This document shows positions 17,151 through 26,477 of a DNA stretch of 64,000 nucleotides, one piece after another (position 1 is the stretch's first letter; every line of letters starts with the position of its first letter). Origin of the DNA: Chryseobacterium paludis (GTDB lineage: Bacteria > Bacteroidota > Bacteroidia > Flavobacteriales > Weeksellaceae); assembly GCF_025403485.1 (NCBI RefSeq), contig NZ_CP099966.1, positions 62,001-126,000 of the forward strand, in the 5' to 3' direction. A program made the position numbers and the translations under genes. The notes beneath the pieces are model-generated. The model saw only the letters and a program-made list of their open reading frames with translations. It made no database searches and had not been told where the DNA came from.

Positions 17151-18362
17151 ATGAGGAGGAAGCTTCTTTTTGTAATCATTTATTTATATGCACTTGTATT
17201 TAGTGTTTTAAAAACGATTAGATTGCCAAATAATTGGTCCGAAGCACATTGGGTGATGGATTATAAATTTGGTTTTATTAAAAGAGGGCTTGCAGGAGAG
17301 CTTTTTAGTTTCTTTTTAGAAAAAACTGAACAAAATATACTATTCATCTCTGTTTTTATATTGATAATTCTGTATGCGTCACTATTATTTATTGCATACA
17401 GAGAGACTGTTAGAAGTAAAGAGGGTATTGAGACTGTATTGTTTTATGTAATTTTCTTTTTGTCTCAATATATCATATTTACAGCACATCTTATCGGGTA
17501 CCTTGATCATTTAATCTTTTTGCTGACAATACTTGTTATCTGGCTTCTCAAATCGAGAAAAGTTTTACTCCCATCAGTACTTGTTTCAATAAGTATCCTG
17601 ATACATGAAATTTCATTTTTCTTAATGGTTCCTATCTGTTGTTTCGCATTGATTATTAGTGAGATTGATGAGAATGGATTTTCAATAAAAGATATTCTGG
17701 CCCGGGGAATGGTAAAGAAAATTTTAATATTTTTAATATTACCTTTAATCACCACGTTTGGGGTGTCTATATATCAGGAAATTCTTGGAACAACTGATCA
17801 TAGTCAAATATTTAATTATTTGGAGCACTTTCAGTTTATGGATAGAAAAGCTGCTGATTCGGTTGCATCTGCTTATACTGTAAAGTTCACAGAGTATTTC
17901 AGTGAAGAAAGTCCACACTTTTTTCAGAGAATATTTGTTTCAAAGGGTTCAATTTTCTTTGGTATTCCCATTCTTTTTATGATGTACCTTGTTTACAGGC
18001 GATTCAAAAGAATAAATATCTACCTCCTGTTATTATTGGCCGTCATTGTTCTGTTTCCTTTATGTCTTCATGCTATCGCCTGGGATACCTATAGAATATG
18101 GTCTTTTCCTTTTATGATTTTGTTTTTAGGTTTTTGGATATTAAATTCTAAAATAACTTCAAGATCTGATGCCAGTGAAAAAATGTTTTTAATAGAAATA
18201 ATTTTTGCCGTTATTTCAGTTCTTTTCGTATCATTAGTTCCAAATAACCTGCTTGACAATGAGGTTGAAAGATTTTCATTGTTAGAAAGACTTGTTATTC
18301 TTTTACCACTACTGATTATATGGTTTTATTATTATAAAAAAGCCCCAATAAAAATATATTGA
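17151..18362 (+). CDS. Polytopic membrane protein of unknown function
   Basis: The 403-residue protein has about ten hydrophobic helices with short loops. An early loop reads LPNNWSEAHWVMDYKFGFIKRGLAGEL. The overall layout, with periplasmic loops carrying WDTYRIWSFP, resembles sugar-lipid glycosyltransferase (GT-C) or polymerase proteins, but I see no clear catalytic DD/DE motif. It starts 3 bases after hemN and is likely co-transcribed. Its stop codon lies inside a hairpin that probably terminates transcription. Confidence 0.7.
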   Translation: MRRKLLFVIIYLYALVFSVLKTIRLPNNWSEAHWVMDYKFGFIKRGLAGELFSFFLEKTEQNILFISVFILIILYASLLFIAYRETVRSKEGIETVLFYVIFFLSQYIIFTAHLIGYLDHLIFLLTILVIWLLKSRKVLLPSVLVSISILIHEISFFLMVPICCFALIISEIDENGFSIKDILARGMVKKILIFLILPLITTFGVSIYQEILGTTDHSQIFNYLEHFQFMDRKAADSVASAYTVKFTEYFSEESPHFFQRIFVSKGSIFFGIPILFMMYLVYRRFKRINIYLLLLLAVIVLFPLCLHAIAWDTYRIWSFPFMILFLGFWILNSKITSRSDASEKMFLIEIIFAVISVLFVSLVPNNLLDNEVERFSLLERLVILLPLLIIWFYYYKKAPIKIY

Positions 18363-18366
18363 GGCT
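18341..18366. terminator. Terminator hairpin overlapping the end of the membrane protein gene
   Basis: AGCCCCAATA (18341-18350) pairs with TATTGAGGCT (18357-18366) with one mismatch. It includes the TGA stop at 18360-18362. It sits between convergent genes; the T-run is poor on the plus side and good on the minus side. Confidence 0.5.
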
Positions 18367-18377
18367 CTCATTTACTT

Positions 18378-19745
18378 TTATTGAATGATCAGCTTTTGAC
18401 TATAAGCTTTTAATTCTCCTGATTTAAGGTTGATATAGTATACTCCTGCTGGAATACCTGAAATATCAATACTGTTATCTTTATTAATTTTTATTTGATC
18501 TAGAACCTTTCTTCCTTCTGAACTTATAATTTCTACAAATACTTTTGTGTCTTTTAATCCTTCAATAAATACTCTTTTAGAAGCTGGATTTGGATACACT
18601 TTAATCTCACTTATATTATTGTTTTCCTGTGTAGAAAGAGTTGTGCTGGTAATTTTATAAATTTTCCCACTGTTAACAGCAGCCACATATAATCCCTTCT
18701 GGCTATCTTGTCCGAAACTTGCGAATCCACTACCAGAATATGGAGTTGTCCAAGTAATAGAGTTATCTGAACTTAGTATACCAATCTGATCAGAACAGTA
18801 ATCCGCAAAAAAATATTTGCCTACCAAAGTAGGATAAAGGCTTCCTCTGTAAACATAGCCTCCGGTTATGGAACATTTTCCGCCAGAATGATCATAAACT
18901 GCGATAGGGAATGTCATTGTGGAAGCACTTGCACAACCGTTGGCGTTATAGGCTGTATTTCCTTCGTAGCATCTCCATCCGTAATTGATCCCTGCCTGAG
19001 AAATAGGATTTCTGTTGATTTCTTCGATCTGACCTTGGCCGACATCAGCGATCATGGCATTTCCTGTTGTAAGATCAAAAGAAAATTTCCACGCATTTCG
19101 AAGACCGTAAGACCATATTTCGTCTGCTCCATCAACACCTACAAAAGGATTGCCTGCTGGAATATTATAAGCATTGGTGGAATTTACATCAATACGCAGC
19201 ATTTTTCCAAGAAGAGAGTTTTTATTTTGTGCATTGTTATTGGGATCCCCTGCGCTACCGCCATCTCCGGTTACAATCCATAAATTTCCGTCAGGAGCAA
19301 AATGAATGCTTCCGCCATTATGATTAGAAAAGGGCTTTGGAATACTTAATAATATTTTCTCTGAATTGGGATCAGCAACATTAGGATCCGTGCTGCTTAC
19401 AGTATATCGTGCTACAGTAATGTTACCTGTTGTAATATTGTTATAGTACACAAAGAAATACCCATTTGTAGAGTATTGAGGATGGAAAGCTAATCCTAAA
19501 AGTCCTCTTTCTCCACCATAAAGAACCTTAGTACTTATGTTTAAAAAATTAATCGTATTGATAGATCCTGTAGGCTGGATAATTTTTATGATCCCATTCT
19601 GTTGTACGACAAATAACCGGGTGTCATTGGCATTTGTGATTTCGACAGGACTGGTAAGTCCCGTTGCAAATTCTTCCAGATTAATAGATTGTGAATTAAG
19701 GAATAAGGAAGAAAAAATAGTTACAGTAAAAAGTAAATTTTTCAT
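18378..19745 (-). CDS. Secreted PQQ-dependent sugar dehydrogenase-like protein with T9SS sorting domain
   Basis: ATG 19745 gives MKNLLFTVTIFSSLFLNSQ as signal peptide; an upstream in-frame ATG would add 18 unlikely residues. The roughly 455-residue protein has a soluble aldose/glucose dehydrogenase propeller, with GGERGLLGLAFHP, HNGGSIHFAPDGNLWIVTGDGG, NSLLGKMLRIDV, GLRNAWKFSFD and FADYCSDQIG. These are the PQQ/Ca-binding and blade motifs. The last 70 residues (VYPNPASKRVFIEGL..GVYYINLKSG) are a Por secretion tail. It would oxidise sugars at the cell surface if PQQ is available; PQQ synthesis genes are not in the window. Confidence 0.88.
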   Translation of the reverse strand: MKNLLFTVTIFSSLFLNSQSINLEEFATGLTSPVEITNANDTRLFVVQQNGIIKIIQPTGSINTINFLNISTKVLYGGERGLLGLAFHPQYSTNGYFFVYYNNITTGNITVARYTVSSTDPNVADPNSEKILLSIPKPFSNHNGGSIHFAPDGNLWIVTGDGGSAGDPNNNAQNKNSLLGKMLRIDVNSTNAYNIPAGNPFVGVDGADEIWSYGLRNAWKFSFDLTTGNAMIADVGQGQIEEINRNPISQAGINYGWRCYEGNTAYNANGCASASTMTFPIAVYDHSGGKCSITGGYVYRGSLYPTLVGKYFFADYCSDQIGILSSDNSITWTTPYSGSGFASFGQDSQKGLYVAAVNSGKIYKITSTTLSTQENNNISEIKVYPNPASKRVFIEGLKDTKVFVEIISSEGRKVLDQIKINKDNSIDISGIPAGVYYINLKSGELKAYSQKLIIQ

Positions 19746-19924
19746 AATATTTTGATATTTAGTGTCTTGTGAAGTTAATGAAAAACAGCTATTAATCAAA
19801 ATTTGAAAATTTAATAATTTATTGCCGCAAAATTGATGAATCTTAAATAGAAGTCGCGTTGTCGATATATCTGAAAATAAACCATTTCTGTTGTTGAAAG
19901 TTCATAAAATATAAAGAAAATCAT

Positions 19925-19932
19925 TATATTTG
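19925..19932 (+). promoter_or_regulatory. Candidate -7 promoter box for secDF
   Basis: TATATTTG matches TAnnTTTG exactly and lies 30 bases before the secDF start. TTG triplets at 19891-19896 are further away than the usual 19-21 base spacing, so the -33 element is uncertain. Confidence 0.5.
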
Positions 19933-19961
19933 CCGACTTAATTTAACGTAGTTATAACAAA

Positions 19962-22856
19962 ATGCAAGGAAAAGGACTTATTACAATTGTTGCTATTGTA
20001 CTGGGGTTGATTTGCTTAAATGAGCTTATACCAACCTGGTACGCCAGCAAAATTGAATCGCAGATTGAAGCTGCGAACGGAAACGAGAAAGAGATCAAGC
20101 GATTAAAAGAAGATACTCTAAATCTTGGTTATACAAAGCTTTACTATTCTAAAGCAAAAGACAAAGAAATGAAACTTGGTCTTGACTTGAAAGGAGGGAT
20201 CAACGTTCTTCTGGAGATCAACCAAAGAGATTTAGTGAATGATTTAACAAATTATTCTTCTAATCCTGTTCTTATCGAAGCTTTAAACAAAACTGACGAA
20301 GTTCAGAAGAATTCTACAAAGGCTTATGTTGACAACTTCTTCGATCAATTTGAAGCATTAAACAAAGCAAAAGGGACGAATCTTAAACTTGCAGATCCGG
20401 AATTATTCGGAAACACTAATCTTACTGAGATTAAGTACAATACTACTGATGAGCAGGTAAAAAGTATTATCAAAAGAAGAATTGATGCTTCTGTAGGTAC
20501 TGCTTTTGAGGTAATCAGAACGAGAATTGACAAAATGGGGGCTGTGCAGCCAAATGTTCAGAGAGTACCTGGAACAGCAAGAATTTCTGTTGAAATGCCA
20601 GGTATGAAGGATATCGACAAGGTAAAGAAAATGCTTCAGACTTCAGCAAAACTTCAGTTCTGGGAAGTTCAGCAGGTTCCTGAAATCGGACCTTATTTCC
20701 AGACTTTAACTACGATGATACCTATTAAAGGGGATTCTATGGGAGTTGCGAAGAATGTAAATTTCATGAATCTTTTACATTTAGATAAGCTAAGAACAAA
20801 TGGTGTTGCTAGCATAAAGTTATCTGATACTGCTGTAGTTAACAATATTTTAAATAGCAAAGTAGGACAGTCTTTACGTCCTTCTAATATTAAATATACC
20901 CAATTCATGTGGGGTTACAAACCTGAAGCTACTGATCCTGAAAGTTTAGTATTATATGCGATCAGAGGTAACATCAACCAAAAAGCACCAGTAGACGGTG
21001 CTGTTGAAACAGCTAGCATCAGCTATGATGAGCTGGGAAGAGTAGTGGTTGATATGCAGATGGATTCTAAAGGAGCTAAAGAATGGAAAACATTAACAGA
21101 GAAGAACGTTAACAAACCAGTTGCCGTAACTCTTGATAACAGAGTGTATACTGCACCAAATGTAGTAAACGCTATTCCTAACGGTAGAACTCAAATCTCT
21201 GGTAACTTCTCTCAGGATGAGGCTAAAGAATTGGTTGACGTTCTAGGAGCAGGTAAATTACCGGCTGGAGCTAAAGTAGTTCAGGCTACACAGGTAGGAC
21301 CTTCATTAGGACAAGAATCTATTGATGCAGGGATGATCTCTTTTGCTATCGCATTTTTAGTGATTATCGTTTATATCATTTTCTATTATGGTGGTGCAGG
21401 GGTGTACGCTGTAATTGCTATGATCATCAACTTATTCTACATTTTCGGAATTATGGATTCCGTTGATGCTACCCTTACACTTCCTGGTATTGCTGGTATT
21501 GTTCTTACAATGGCCATGGCCGTGGATACGAACGTAATTATCTATGAAAGGACCAAGGAAGAATTATTTGCCGGCAAAAATATTTTAGAAGCATATAAAG
21601 ATGGTTTCAAGCACGCTTTAAGCGCTATTGTTGATGGTCACTTAACGACGTTATTAACAGCGGGAGTACTTTTCCTTTTCGGAACAGGACCTATTAAAGG
21701 ATTTGCTTTAACGCTGGGTATTGGTATACTAATGACTTTCTTTACTTCGGTATTGATTTCAAGAACGATGATCTTTGCTAGATTGAATAAAGGAAAACAA
21801 CTTTCTGTTTGGACTCCTCCTACGAAGAACTTATTCAGAAATACCTGGATCGACTTTATTGGAAAAAGAAAATATGCTTATATTATCTCTTTAGTATTAA
21901 CAGTAATCAGTATCGGATCTATTTTTATCCACGGATTTAAATATGGAATTGACTTTACCGGTGGTAGAAACTACGTTGTAAGATTTGATAAGGATGTAAA
22001 TGCAGAAGATATTGAACAGAATTTAGTAAAAATATTCAAAACTGAAGATGGTAAAAATTCATCTGTTGAAGCTAAAACTTTTGGAAATGCCAATCAATTA
22101 AAGATTTCTACGGATTATCTTATTGACGATGAATCTCTGAAAGCTGACCAAACTGTTGAACAGAAGCTATATGAAGGTTTAAAAACAAGTCTGCCAGCTA
22201 ATATTTCATTGCATGATTTCAAATCTGCAGATAAAGAACATGCGGGAATTATCTCTTCTGAGAAAGTAGGACCTACTGTTGCTGATGATATCAAAACTCA
22301 CGGTATTCTTGCAGTTGTAGCTGCTTTAGGAGGTATCTTCCTTTATATCTTGGTGAGATTTAGAAAATGGCAATTCTCTCTTGGTGCTGTTGCGGCGTTA
22401 TTCCATGATGCAGTTATTATTTTAGGAACCTATTCGTTGCTTCACAAATACATGCCTTTCAACATGGAGATCAACCAGGATTTCATTGCTGCGATCTTAA
22501 CAGTACTTGGATACTCTATCAATGATACCGTTATTATCTTTGACAGAATTAGAGAGTATTTAAGAGAGAAGAAATCTTTAACATTGGCAGGATTATTTGA
22601 TGATTCAATTTCTAGTACGCTAGGTAGAACATTCAACACTTCATTTACAACAATCCTTGTTATTTTGGCGATCTTTATTTTCGGTGGAGATAACCTTAGA
22701 GGATTTATGTTTGCGATGTTAATTGGTATTGGTTTCGGTACATATTCATCCATATTCATTGCTTCGGCTATTGCATATGATTTCCTGAAATCAGGAAAAG
22801 AAGAAGAGGTACACGGAAAAACTACTTCGAGCAAAGAAGTACTTGCTTCAAAATAA
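19962..22856 (+). CDS. secDF: Protein translocase subunit SecDF (fused SecD-SecF)
   Basis: The 964-residue fusion has an N-terminal SecD part: one helix at 7-25, the LGLDLKGGINVLLEI motif, a large periplasmic P1 domain, and helices with GAGVYAVIAMIINLFYIFG and TLPGIAGIVLTMAMAVDTNVIIYER. A SecF part follows from about residue 620, with FKYGIDFTGGRNYVVRF and LGYSINDTVIIFDRIRE. Both carry the conserved D-x-N-V-I / D-T-V-I transmembrane aspartates. SecDF uses proton motive force to pull exported proteins through SecYEG. The SecD-SecF fusion is normal in Bacteroidota. It is a single-gene transcript ended by a perfect terminator. Confidence 0.96.
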   Translation: MQGKGLITIVAIVLGLICLNELIPTWYASKIESQIEAANGNEKEIKRLKEDTLNLGYTKLYYSKAKDKEMKLGLDLKGGINVLLEINQRDLVNDLTNYSSNPVLIEALNKTDEVQKNSTKAYVDNFFDQFEALNKAKGTNLKLADPELFGNTNLTEIKYNTTDEQVKSIIKRRIDASVGTAFEVIRTRIDKMGAVQPNVQRVPGTARISVEMPGMKDIDKVKKMLQTSAKLQFWEVQQVPEIGPYFQTLTTMIPIKGDSMGVAKNVNFMNLLHLDKLRTNGVASIKLSDTAVVNNILNSKVGQSLRPSNIKYTQFMWGYKPEATDPESLVLYAIRGNINQKAPVDGAVETASISYDELGRVVVDMQMDSKGAKEWKTLTEKNVNKPVAVTLDNRVYTAPNVVNAIPNGRTQISGNFSQDEAKELVDVLGAGKLPAGAKVVQATQVGPSLGQESIDAGMISFAIAFLVIIVYIIFYYGGAGVYAVIAMIINLFYIFGIMDSVDATLTLPGIAGIVLTMAMAVDTNVIIYERTKEELFAGKNILEAYKDGFKHALSAIVDGHLTTLLTAGVLFLFGTGPIKGFALTLGIGILMTFFTSVLISRTMIFARLNKGKQLSVWTPPTKNLFRNTWIDFIGKRKYAYIISLVLTVISIGSIFIHGFKYGIDFTGGRNYVVRFDKDVNAEDIEQNLVKIFKTEDGKNSSVEAKTFGNANQLKISTDYLIDDESLKADQTVEQKLYEGLKTSLPANISLHDFKSADKEHAGIISSEKVGPTVADDIKTHGILAVVAALGGIFLYILVRFRKWQFSLGAVAALFHDAVIILGTYSLLHKYMPFNMEINQDFIAAILTVLGYSINDTVIIFDRIREYLREKKSLTLAGLFDDSISSTLGRTFNTSFTTILVILAIFIFGGDNLRGFMFAMLIGIGFGTYSSIFIASAIAYDFLKSGKEEEVHGKTTSSKEVLASK

Positions 22857-22872
22857 TTATACTACAATAAAT

Positions 22873-22906
22873 AAAAAAGAGCCTTTCAAGCGAAAGGCTC
22901 TTTTTT
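22873..22906 (+). terminator. Strong intrinsic terminator after secDF
   Basis: A perfect 15-base-pair stem is formed by 22873-22887 (A-run then GAGCCTTTC) and 22892-22906 (GAAAGGCTC then T-run), with the loop AAGC. Confidence 0.93.
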
Positions 22907-22918
22907 ATTTATAAGCTT

Positions 22919-23012
22919 CGGGTTTCAAGTTCAATGGTAGGAAAATAAATGAAAATAGTGTTTCTGGGAAGAAGAAGTAGTTGATACAATATTCCGAAAA
23001 ACTTGAAACCCG
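22919..23012. repeat. Intergenic inverted repeat, 13-bp arms
   Basis: CGGGTTTCAAGTT (22919-22931) is the exact reverse complement of AACTTGAAACCCG (23000-23012), with 68 bases between. It lies after the secDF terminator and before the MFS gene. No coding potential is seen inside. It may be a dispersed intergenic repeat. Confidence 0.6.
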
Positions 23013-23093
23013 GAATCCGGAACTGAATAGTAGACAATTCACTATCCATATTAATTATTCATAATTTAGAATCATTAGTTCTCTATATTTCGT

Positions 23094-23101
23094 TATTTTT
23101 G
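23094..23101 (+). promoter_or_regulatory. -7 promoter box placed for a nearly leaderless MFS mRNA
   Basis: TATTTTTG matches TAnnTTTG exactly and ends only 7 bases before the ATG at 23109. Transcription would start at or just before the start codon. No good TTG is seen at -33. Confidence 0.45.
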
Positions 23102-23108
23102 CAGAATT

Positions 23109-24335
23109 ATGGAAAATTCAAGGAAAAAAGCTGCCATGAGCTTTATTTTTATAACACTATTAATTGATATCACTGGATGGGGTATCATTATCCCTGTTGT
23201 TCCTAAATTAATTGAAGAACTTATTCATGCAGATATTAGTGAGGCAGCGAAATATGGTGGGTGGCTTGGTTTTGCTTATGCATTCACCCAGTTCATATTT
23301 TCACCAGTTGTTGGAAACCTCAGTGATAAATATGGACGAAGACCTATTATTCTGATTTCACTTTTTGGATTTTCAATAGATTACATTTTCCTCGCATTAG
23401 CTCCAAGTATATGGTGGCTTTTTTTAGGAAGAATTATTGCCGGAGTTACAGGAGCCAGTATTACCACTGCCAGTGCCTATATTGCTGATATTTCTACAGA
23501 TAGCGACAGAGCTAAAAACTTTGGATTGATAGGAGCTGCTTTTGGCCTGGGATTCATTATAGGTCCGGTTTTAGGTGGAGTCTTAGGTCATTATGGTGCA
23601 AGAGTCCCATTCTATGCTGCGGCTGGTTTATGTTTATTAAACTTTCTTTATGGATATTTTATTTTACCTGAAAGTTTGGATAAAGACAAGCGTCGTGAAT
23701 TTAGTTGGAAACGTGCTAACCCTGTAGGATCATTTAAATTTTTGGGAAAGCATCCAGAAATTTCAGGATTAATAGTGGCACTTATTTTAATCTATATTGC
23801 CGGTCATGCTGTGCAGAGTAACTGGAGTTTTTATACGATGTATAAGTTTAACTGGACAGAAAGAATGGTAGGGTTGTCCCTTGGTGCCGTAGGTCTTTTA
23901 GTAGGACTAGTACAAGGTGGTCTGATACGTTGGACAACACCGAGGTTGGGTGAGCAGAAGAGTATTTATTATGGACTGGCTTTATATGCAATTGGGATGT
24001 TGCTGTTTGCTTTTGCTACAGAAGGATGGATGATGTTTGCTTTTCTGATTCCTTATTGTTTAGGTGGAATTTGTGGGCCTGCACTTCAATCGGTCATTAC
24101 AAAAAGTGTTCCTTCCAATGAACAGGGTGAACTTCAGGGAGCATTGACGAGTTTAATGAGCGCAACAGCGATTATTGGACCTCCTATGATGACGAATTTA
24201 TTCTACTATTTTACACACGATGAAGCGCCATTTAAATTTTCAGGAGCTCCTTTCTTCTTGGCTTTTATCTTAATGGCAGTGAGTGTTGTTATTACATATT
24301 ATGGATCTCAAAAAAGTAAAGACATAAAAAAATAA
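23109..24335 (+). CDS. MFS transporter of the TetA/TCR-like (DHA1) branch
   Basis: The 408-residue exporter has 12 helices. Motif A is [12 protein letters not shown] after helix 2, and motif C is [14 protein letters not shown] in helix 5, typical of drug:H+ antiporters. The start [23 protein letters not shown] is close to Tet-like MFS proteins common in Bacteroidota, most of which are not proven to give tetracycline resistance. No TetR regulator is adjacent. It stands alone, with its own promoter box and a strong terminator. Confidence 0.9.
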   Translation: MENSRKKAAMSFIFITLLIDITGWGIIIPVVPKLIEELIHADISEAAKYGGWLGFAYAFTQFIFSPVVGNLSDKYGRRPIILISLFGFSIDYIFLALAPSIWWLFLGRIIAGVTGASITTASAYIADISTDSDRAKNFGLIGAAFGLGFIIGPVLGGVLGHYGARVPFYAAAGLCLLNFLYGYFILPESLDKDKRREFSWKRANPVGSFKFLGKHPEISGLIVALILIYIAGHAVQSNWSFYTMYKFNWTERMVGLSLGAVGLLVGLVQGGLIRWTTPRLGEQKSIYYGLALYAIGMLLFAFATEGWMMFAFLIPYCLGGICGPALQSVITKSVPSNEQGELQGALTSLMSATAIIGPPMMTNLFYYFTHDEAPFKFSGAPFFLAFILMAVSVVITYYGSQKSKDIKK

Positions 24336-24353
24336 TACATTTTGAAATATAAA

Positions 24354-24385
24354 AAAGCGGGGAATCAAATGTGATTCCCCGCTTT
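24354..24385. terminator. Strong terminator between the MFS and lipoprotein genes
   Basis: AAAGCGGGGAATC (24354-24366) pairs perfectly with GATTCCCCGCTTT (24373-24385) around AAATGT. It lies between convergent genes and may serve both. Confidence 0.88.
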
Positions 24386-24416
24386 CAGTTGAATATAATA
24401 TAGTTAAAATAATGTA

Positions 24417-25355
24417 TTATGGATAAAGTGATTTAGTACCATTACTTACAATATTGCTTCCCAATCCTGAGAATGATACTGAAAAGTTGCTTGAATTAAA
24501 GCTTAAAGAACCTGTCGGAGTACACAGACCAAGTGCATATCTGCATTGTCCGTAAGCACCTGTCCTCTTAATTACTTTACTTTCACTTTTGGCTTTCCCT
24601 AAGCTGATATTACCCCAATCGCTCACATCAGTGTTTGAAACCGTAGAACCGTTATAATAAATGGTTATTTTATATCCGGCTTCACCTCTCTTTGATCCCC
24701 ACAACCATTTTGCAGTCCACCATTCTTTAAACCATTTAGAAACGACCTTGGCCTGAGTATCAGTAGAAGTCTCAACATTACTGCCTCTATCCATCATTAC
24801 CAATCCACCAAGAACATTATCCCAGATAATTCCATCTTTATTATAAAAACATAACGAGGTAAACTGTTCTCCTTTATGATTCCATGTGATTTCAAGAACA
24901 TCAGTGTTCATTTTTACTTCTTGTGCAATGACATCGGTAAGCCCTTTTTGAGCTGCAGATAATTCTTCACCAGAATTAAAACTTCCTATTTTTCCCACTT
25001 TTACTGAGTTAGGATCAGTGATGTTGCCAAATGCAACATAGGTGTCTTTACTCGAAATTAAATTCTGGGAAATTGCAATGCCTCTTTCAGTAGAAAGTGT
25101 CCCCAGAACATTAATACCTGTAATTTGAAGATCATTTTTCAAATATTGCTCAAGATTCTTTTTAGATTCTTCCAATTGTATTTGAACATTGTTGGAAAGT
25201 GTTTGGGCAGGGCTCAGTTCCTTTTTTAAATCAGAAATGGATTCCTTTTTTGTCGCATTGTCCTGAAGTACCTCAGTGCTTTCATTTTGACAGCTGGTTA
25301 AAGATAATACCATTGCCAGCGCAAAAAGTTTAAAAGTAGTTACTAATTTTTTCAT
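24417..25355 (-). CDS. Lipoprotein of unknown function, Trp-rich centre
   Basis: The 312-residue protein has signal peptide and lipobox LTSC (Cys22). A coiled-coil-like acidic/basic stretch runs from about 25 to 85, with a mixed alpha/beta part after it. A tryptophan-rich segment (KWFKEWWTAKWLWGSKRGE, about 208-226) precedes a Ser/Gly/Asn-rich C-terminus with two cysteines (GQCRYALGLCTPTG). I recognise no family. The C-terminal part could be a small beta-sandwich stabilised by that disulfide. It has no operon partner. Confidence 0.7.
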   Translation of the reverse strand: MKKLVTTFKLFALAMVLSLTSCQNESTEVLQDNATKKESISDLKKELSPAQTLSNNVQIQLEESKKNLEQYLKNDLQITGINVLGTLSTERGIAISQNLISSKDTYVAFGNITDPNSVKVGKIGSFNSGEELSAAQKGLTDVIAQEVKMNTDVLEITWNHKGEQFTSLCFYNKDGIIWDNVLGGLVMMDRGSNVETSTDTQAKVVSKWFKEWWTAKWLWGSKRGEAGYKITIYYNGSTVSNTDVSDWGNISLGKAKSESKVIKRTGAYGQCRYALGLCTPTGSLSFNSSNFSVSFSGLGSNIVSNGTKSLYP

Positions 25356-25574
25356 AGTTTAATATTTGTAGTTGTGTGGAATAAATCTAATAAAAAAAAC
25401 CATATAATTCTTTATATAGAGAATTAATTATTAATTAATTTTAAATGTATTTAATGTTAAACTATTGTTATCCTCAAATAAAATATTATAAAGCCCTGAA
25501 ATAAATATTCTTAAAATTTGTTTAAAATTTTGGATTCTACATTATATATGTATAATCTTTTGTAATTTTACACC

Positions 25575-25907
25575 ATGGAATTAAGCATTGGAGAAATGGC
25601 ATTGATTGCAGTTGCAATCGTTGTATTATTCGGACCGGATAAACTTCCTCAAATAGCGCGTGACTTAGGAGCAGGCGTAAGAAAGATGCGTGGGGCGGTG
25701 GAAGACATTAAAACTGAGATCATGAAAGAAACAGATAACCCTGTTTCTGAAATCAAGCGTGAGATCGAAAAAGTAAAAGATGCTGCAAAAGATTTCAATC
25801 CGATGAAGAATATCGAAAAAGATATTCTTACGGAACCTTCTTCTTCTGAACCTGAAAAGCCAAAGCCTTCTGAAGATGAAACTTATGAAGGACCTGTAAG
25901 CAGATAA
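25575..25907 (+). CDS. tatA: Sec-independent protein translocase subunit TatA/TatE-like
   Basis: The 110-residue protein has a short N-terminal membrane helix (MELSIGEMALIAVAIVVLF), the FGPDKLP hinge and the amphipathic helix PQIARDLGAGVRKMRGAVED. An acidic Pro/Glu/Ser tail follows. This is the TatA/B layout. TatA oligomers form the pore for folded Tat substrates. TatC is not in the window. The PAP2 gene starts 3 bases after its stop and a TPR gene follows, so the three look co-transcribed. Confidence 0.9.
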   Translation: MELSIGEMALIAVAIVVLFGPDKLPQIARDLGAGVRKMRGAVEDIKTEIMKETDNPVSEIKREIEKVKDAAKDFNPMKNIEKDILTEPSSSEPEKPKPSEDETYEGPVSR

Positions 25908-25910
25908 TCG

Positions 25911-26477
25911 ATGGAAGAAATTATTCAAGAGGATAAGAAGGTCTTTTTGTTTCTCAATAATTTGGGCGACTCTTCTTTTGATCAGTTTTGGATGCTGATT
26001 TCCAGTACCTGGATATGGGTTCCGCTTTATATTATATTTCTTTATTTTCTATATAAAAACTACAAACTAAAATCTTTAGTTTATATTCTTTTATTTGTAC
26101 TGATAGGAACTACGGTTTCTGATCAGGTTGCAAGTATATTCAAACACGGAGTAGAGCGATTAAGGCCATGCCATGATCCTAGCTTGGAGCATTACATGAG
26201 GATTGTAAAATGTGGTGGACAGTTTGGATTCTATTCTGCCCATGCTTCAAATACTTTCTTTTTGGCAACTTATTTAAGTGTTTTATTAAAAAAGAAACTC
26301 AATTGGTTTCCTTATGCTATATTTGTATGGGCTGCAGTAGTTTCTTACAGCCGTATATATTTAGGAGTGCATTTTCCGATAGATATTTTGGTGGGGGCGT
26401 TTGTTGGACTTTTATTGGGAGTGATATTTGGTGCACTCGCAAAAAAAGTGATCAATAAACAAACTATAACCACATGA
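25911..26477 (+). CDS. PAP2-family membrane phosphatase
   Basis: The 188-residue polytopic protein has the three phosphatidic-acid phosphatase motifs in order: KHGVERLRPCHD, SAHASNTF (PSGH equivalent with Ser-Ala-His) and SRIYLGVHFPIDILVG. All catalytic residues (Lys, Arg, Ser, His, Arg, His) are visible. Such enzymes dephosphorylate lipid phosphates such as undecaprenyl-PP or phosphatidylglycerol phosphate. It overlaps the next TPR gene by 4 bases. Confidence 0.92.
   Translation: MEEIIQEDKKVFLFLNNLGDSSFDQFWMLISSTWIWVPLYIIFLYFLYKNYKLKSLVYILLFVLIGTTVSDQVASIFKHGVERLRPCHDPSLEHYMRIVKCGGQFGFYSAHASNTFFLATYLSVLLKKKLNWFPYAIFVWAAVVSYSRIYLGVHFPIDILVGAFVGLLLGVIFGALAKKVINKQTITT

Noticed and set aside
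19746..19799. Upstream ATG adding 18 residues to the PQQ-type dehydrogenase
   Set aside because: The extension spoils the signal peptide; MKNLLFTVTIF at 19745 is a normal start for a T9SS substrate.
23109..24335. Tetracycline resistance determinant
   Set aside because: The protein belongs to the Tet-like MFS branch, but there is no TetR neighbour or mobile context and these genes are common core exporters in Bacteroidota.
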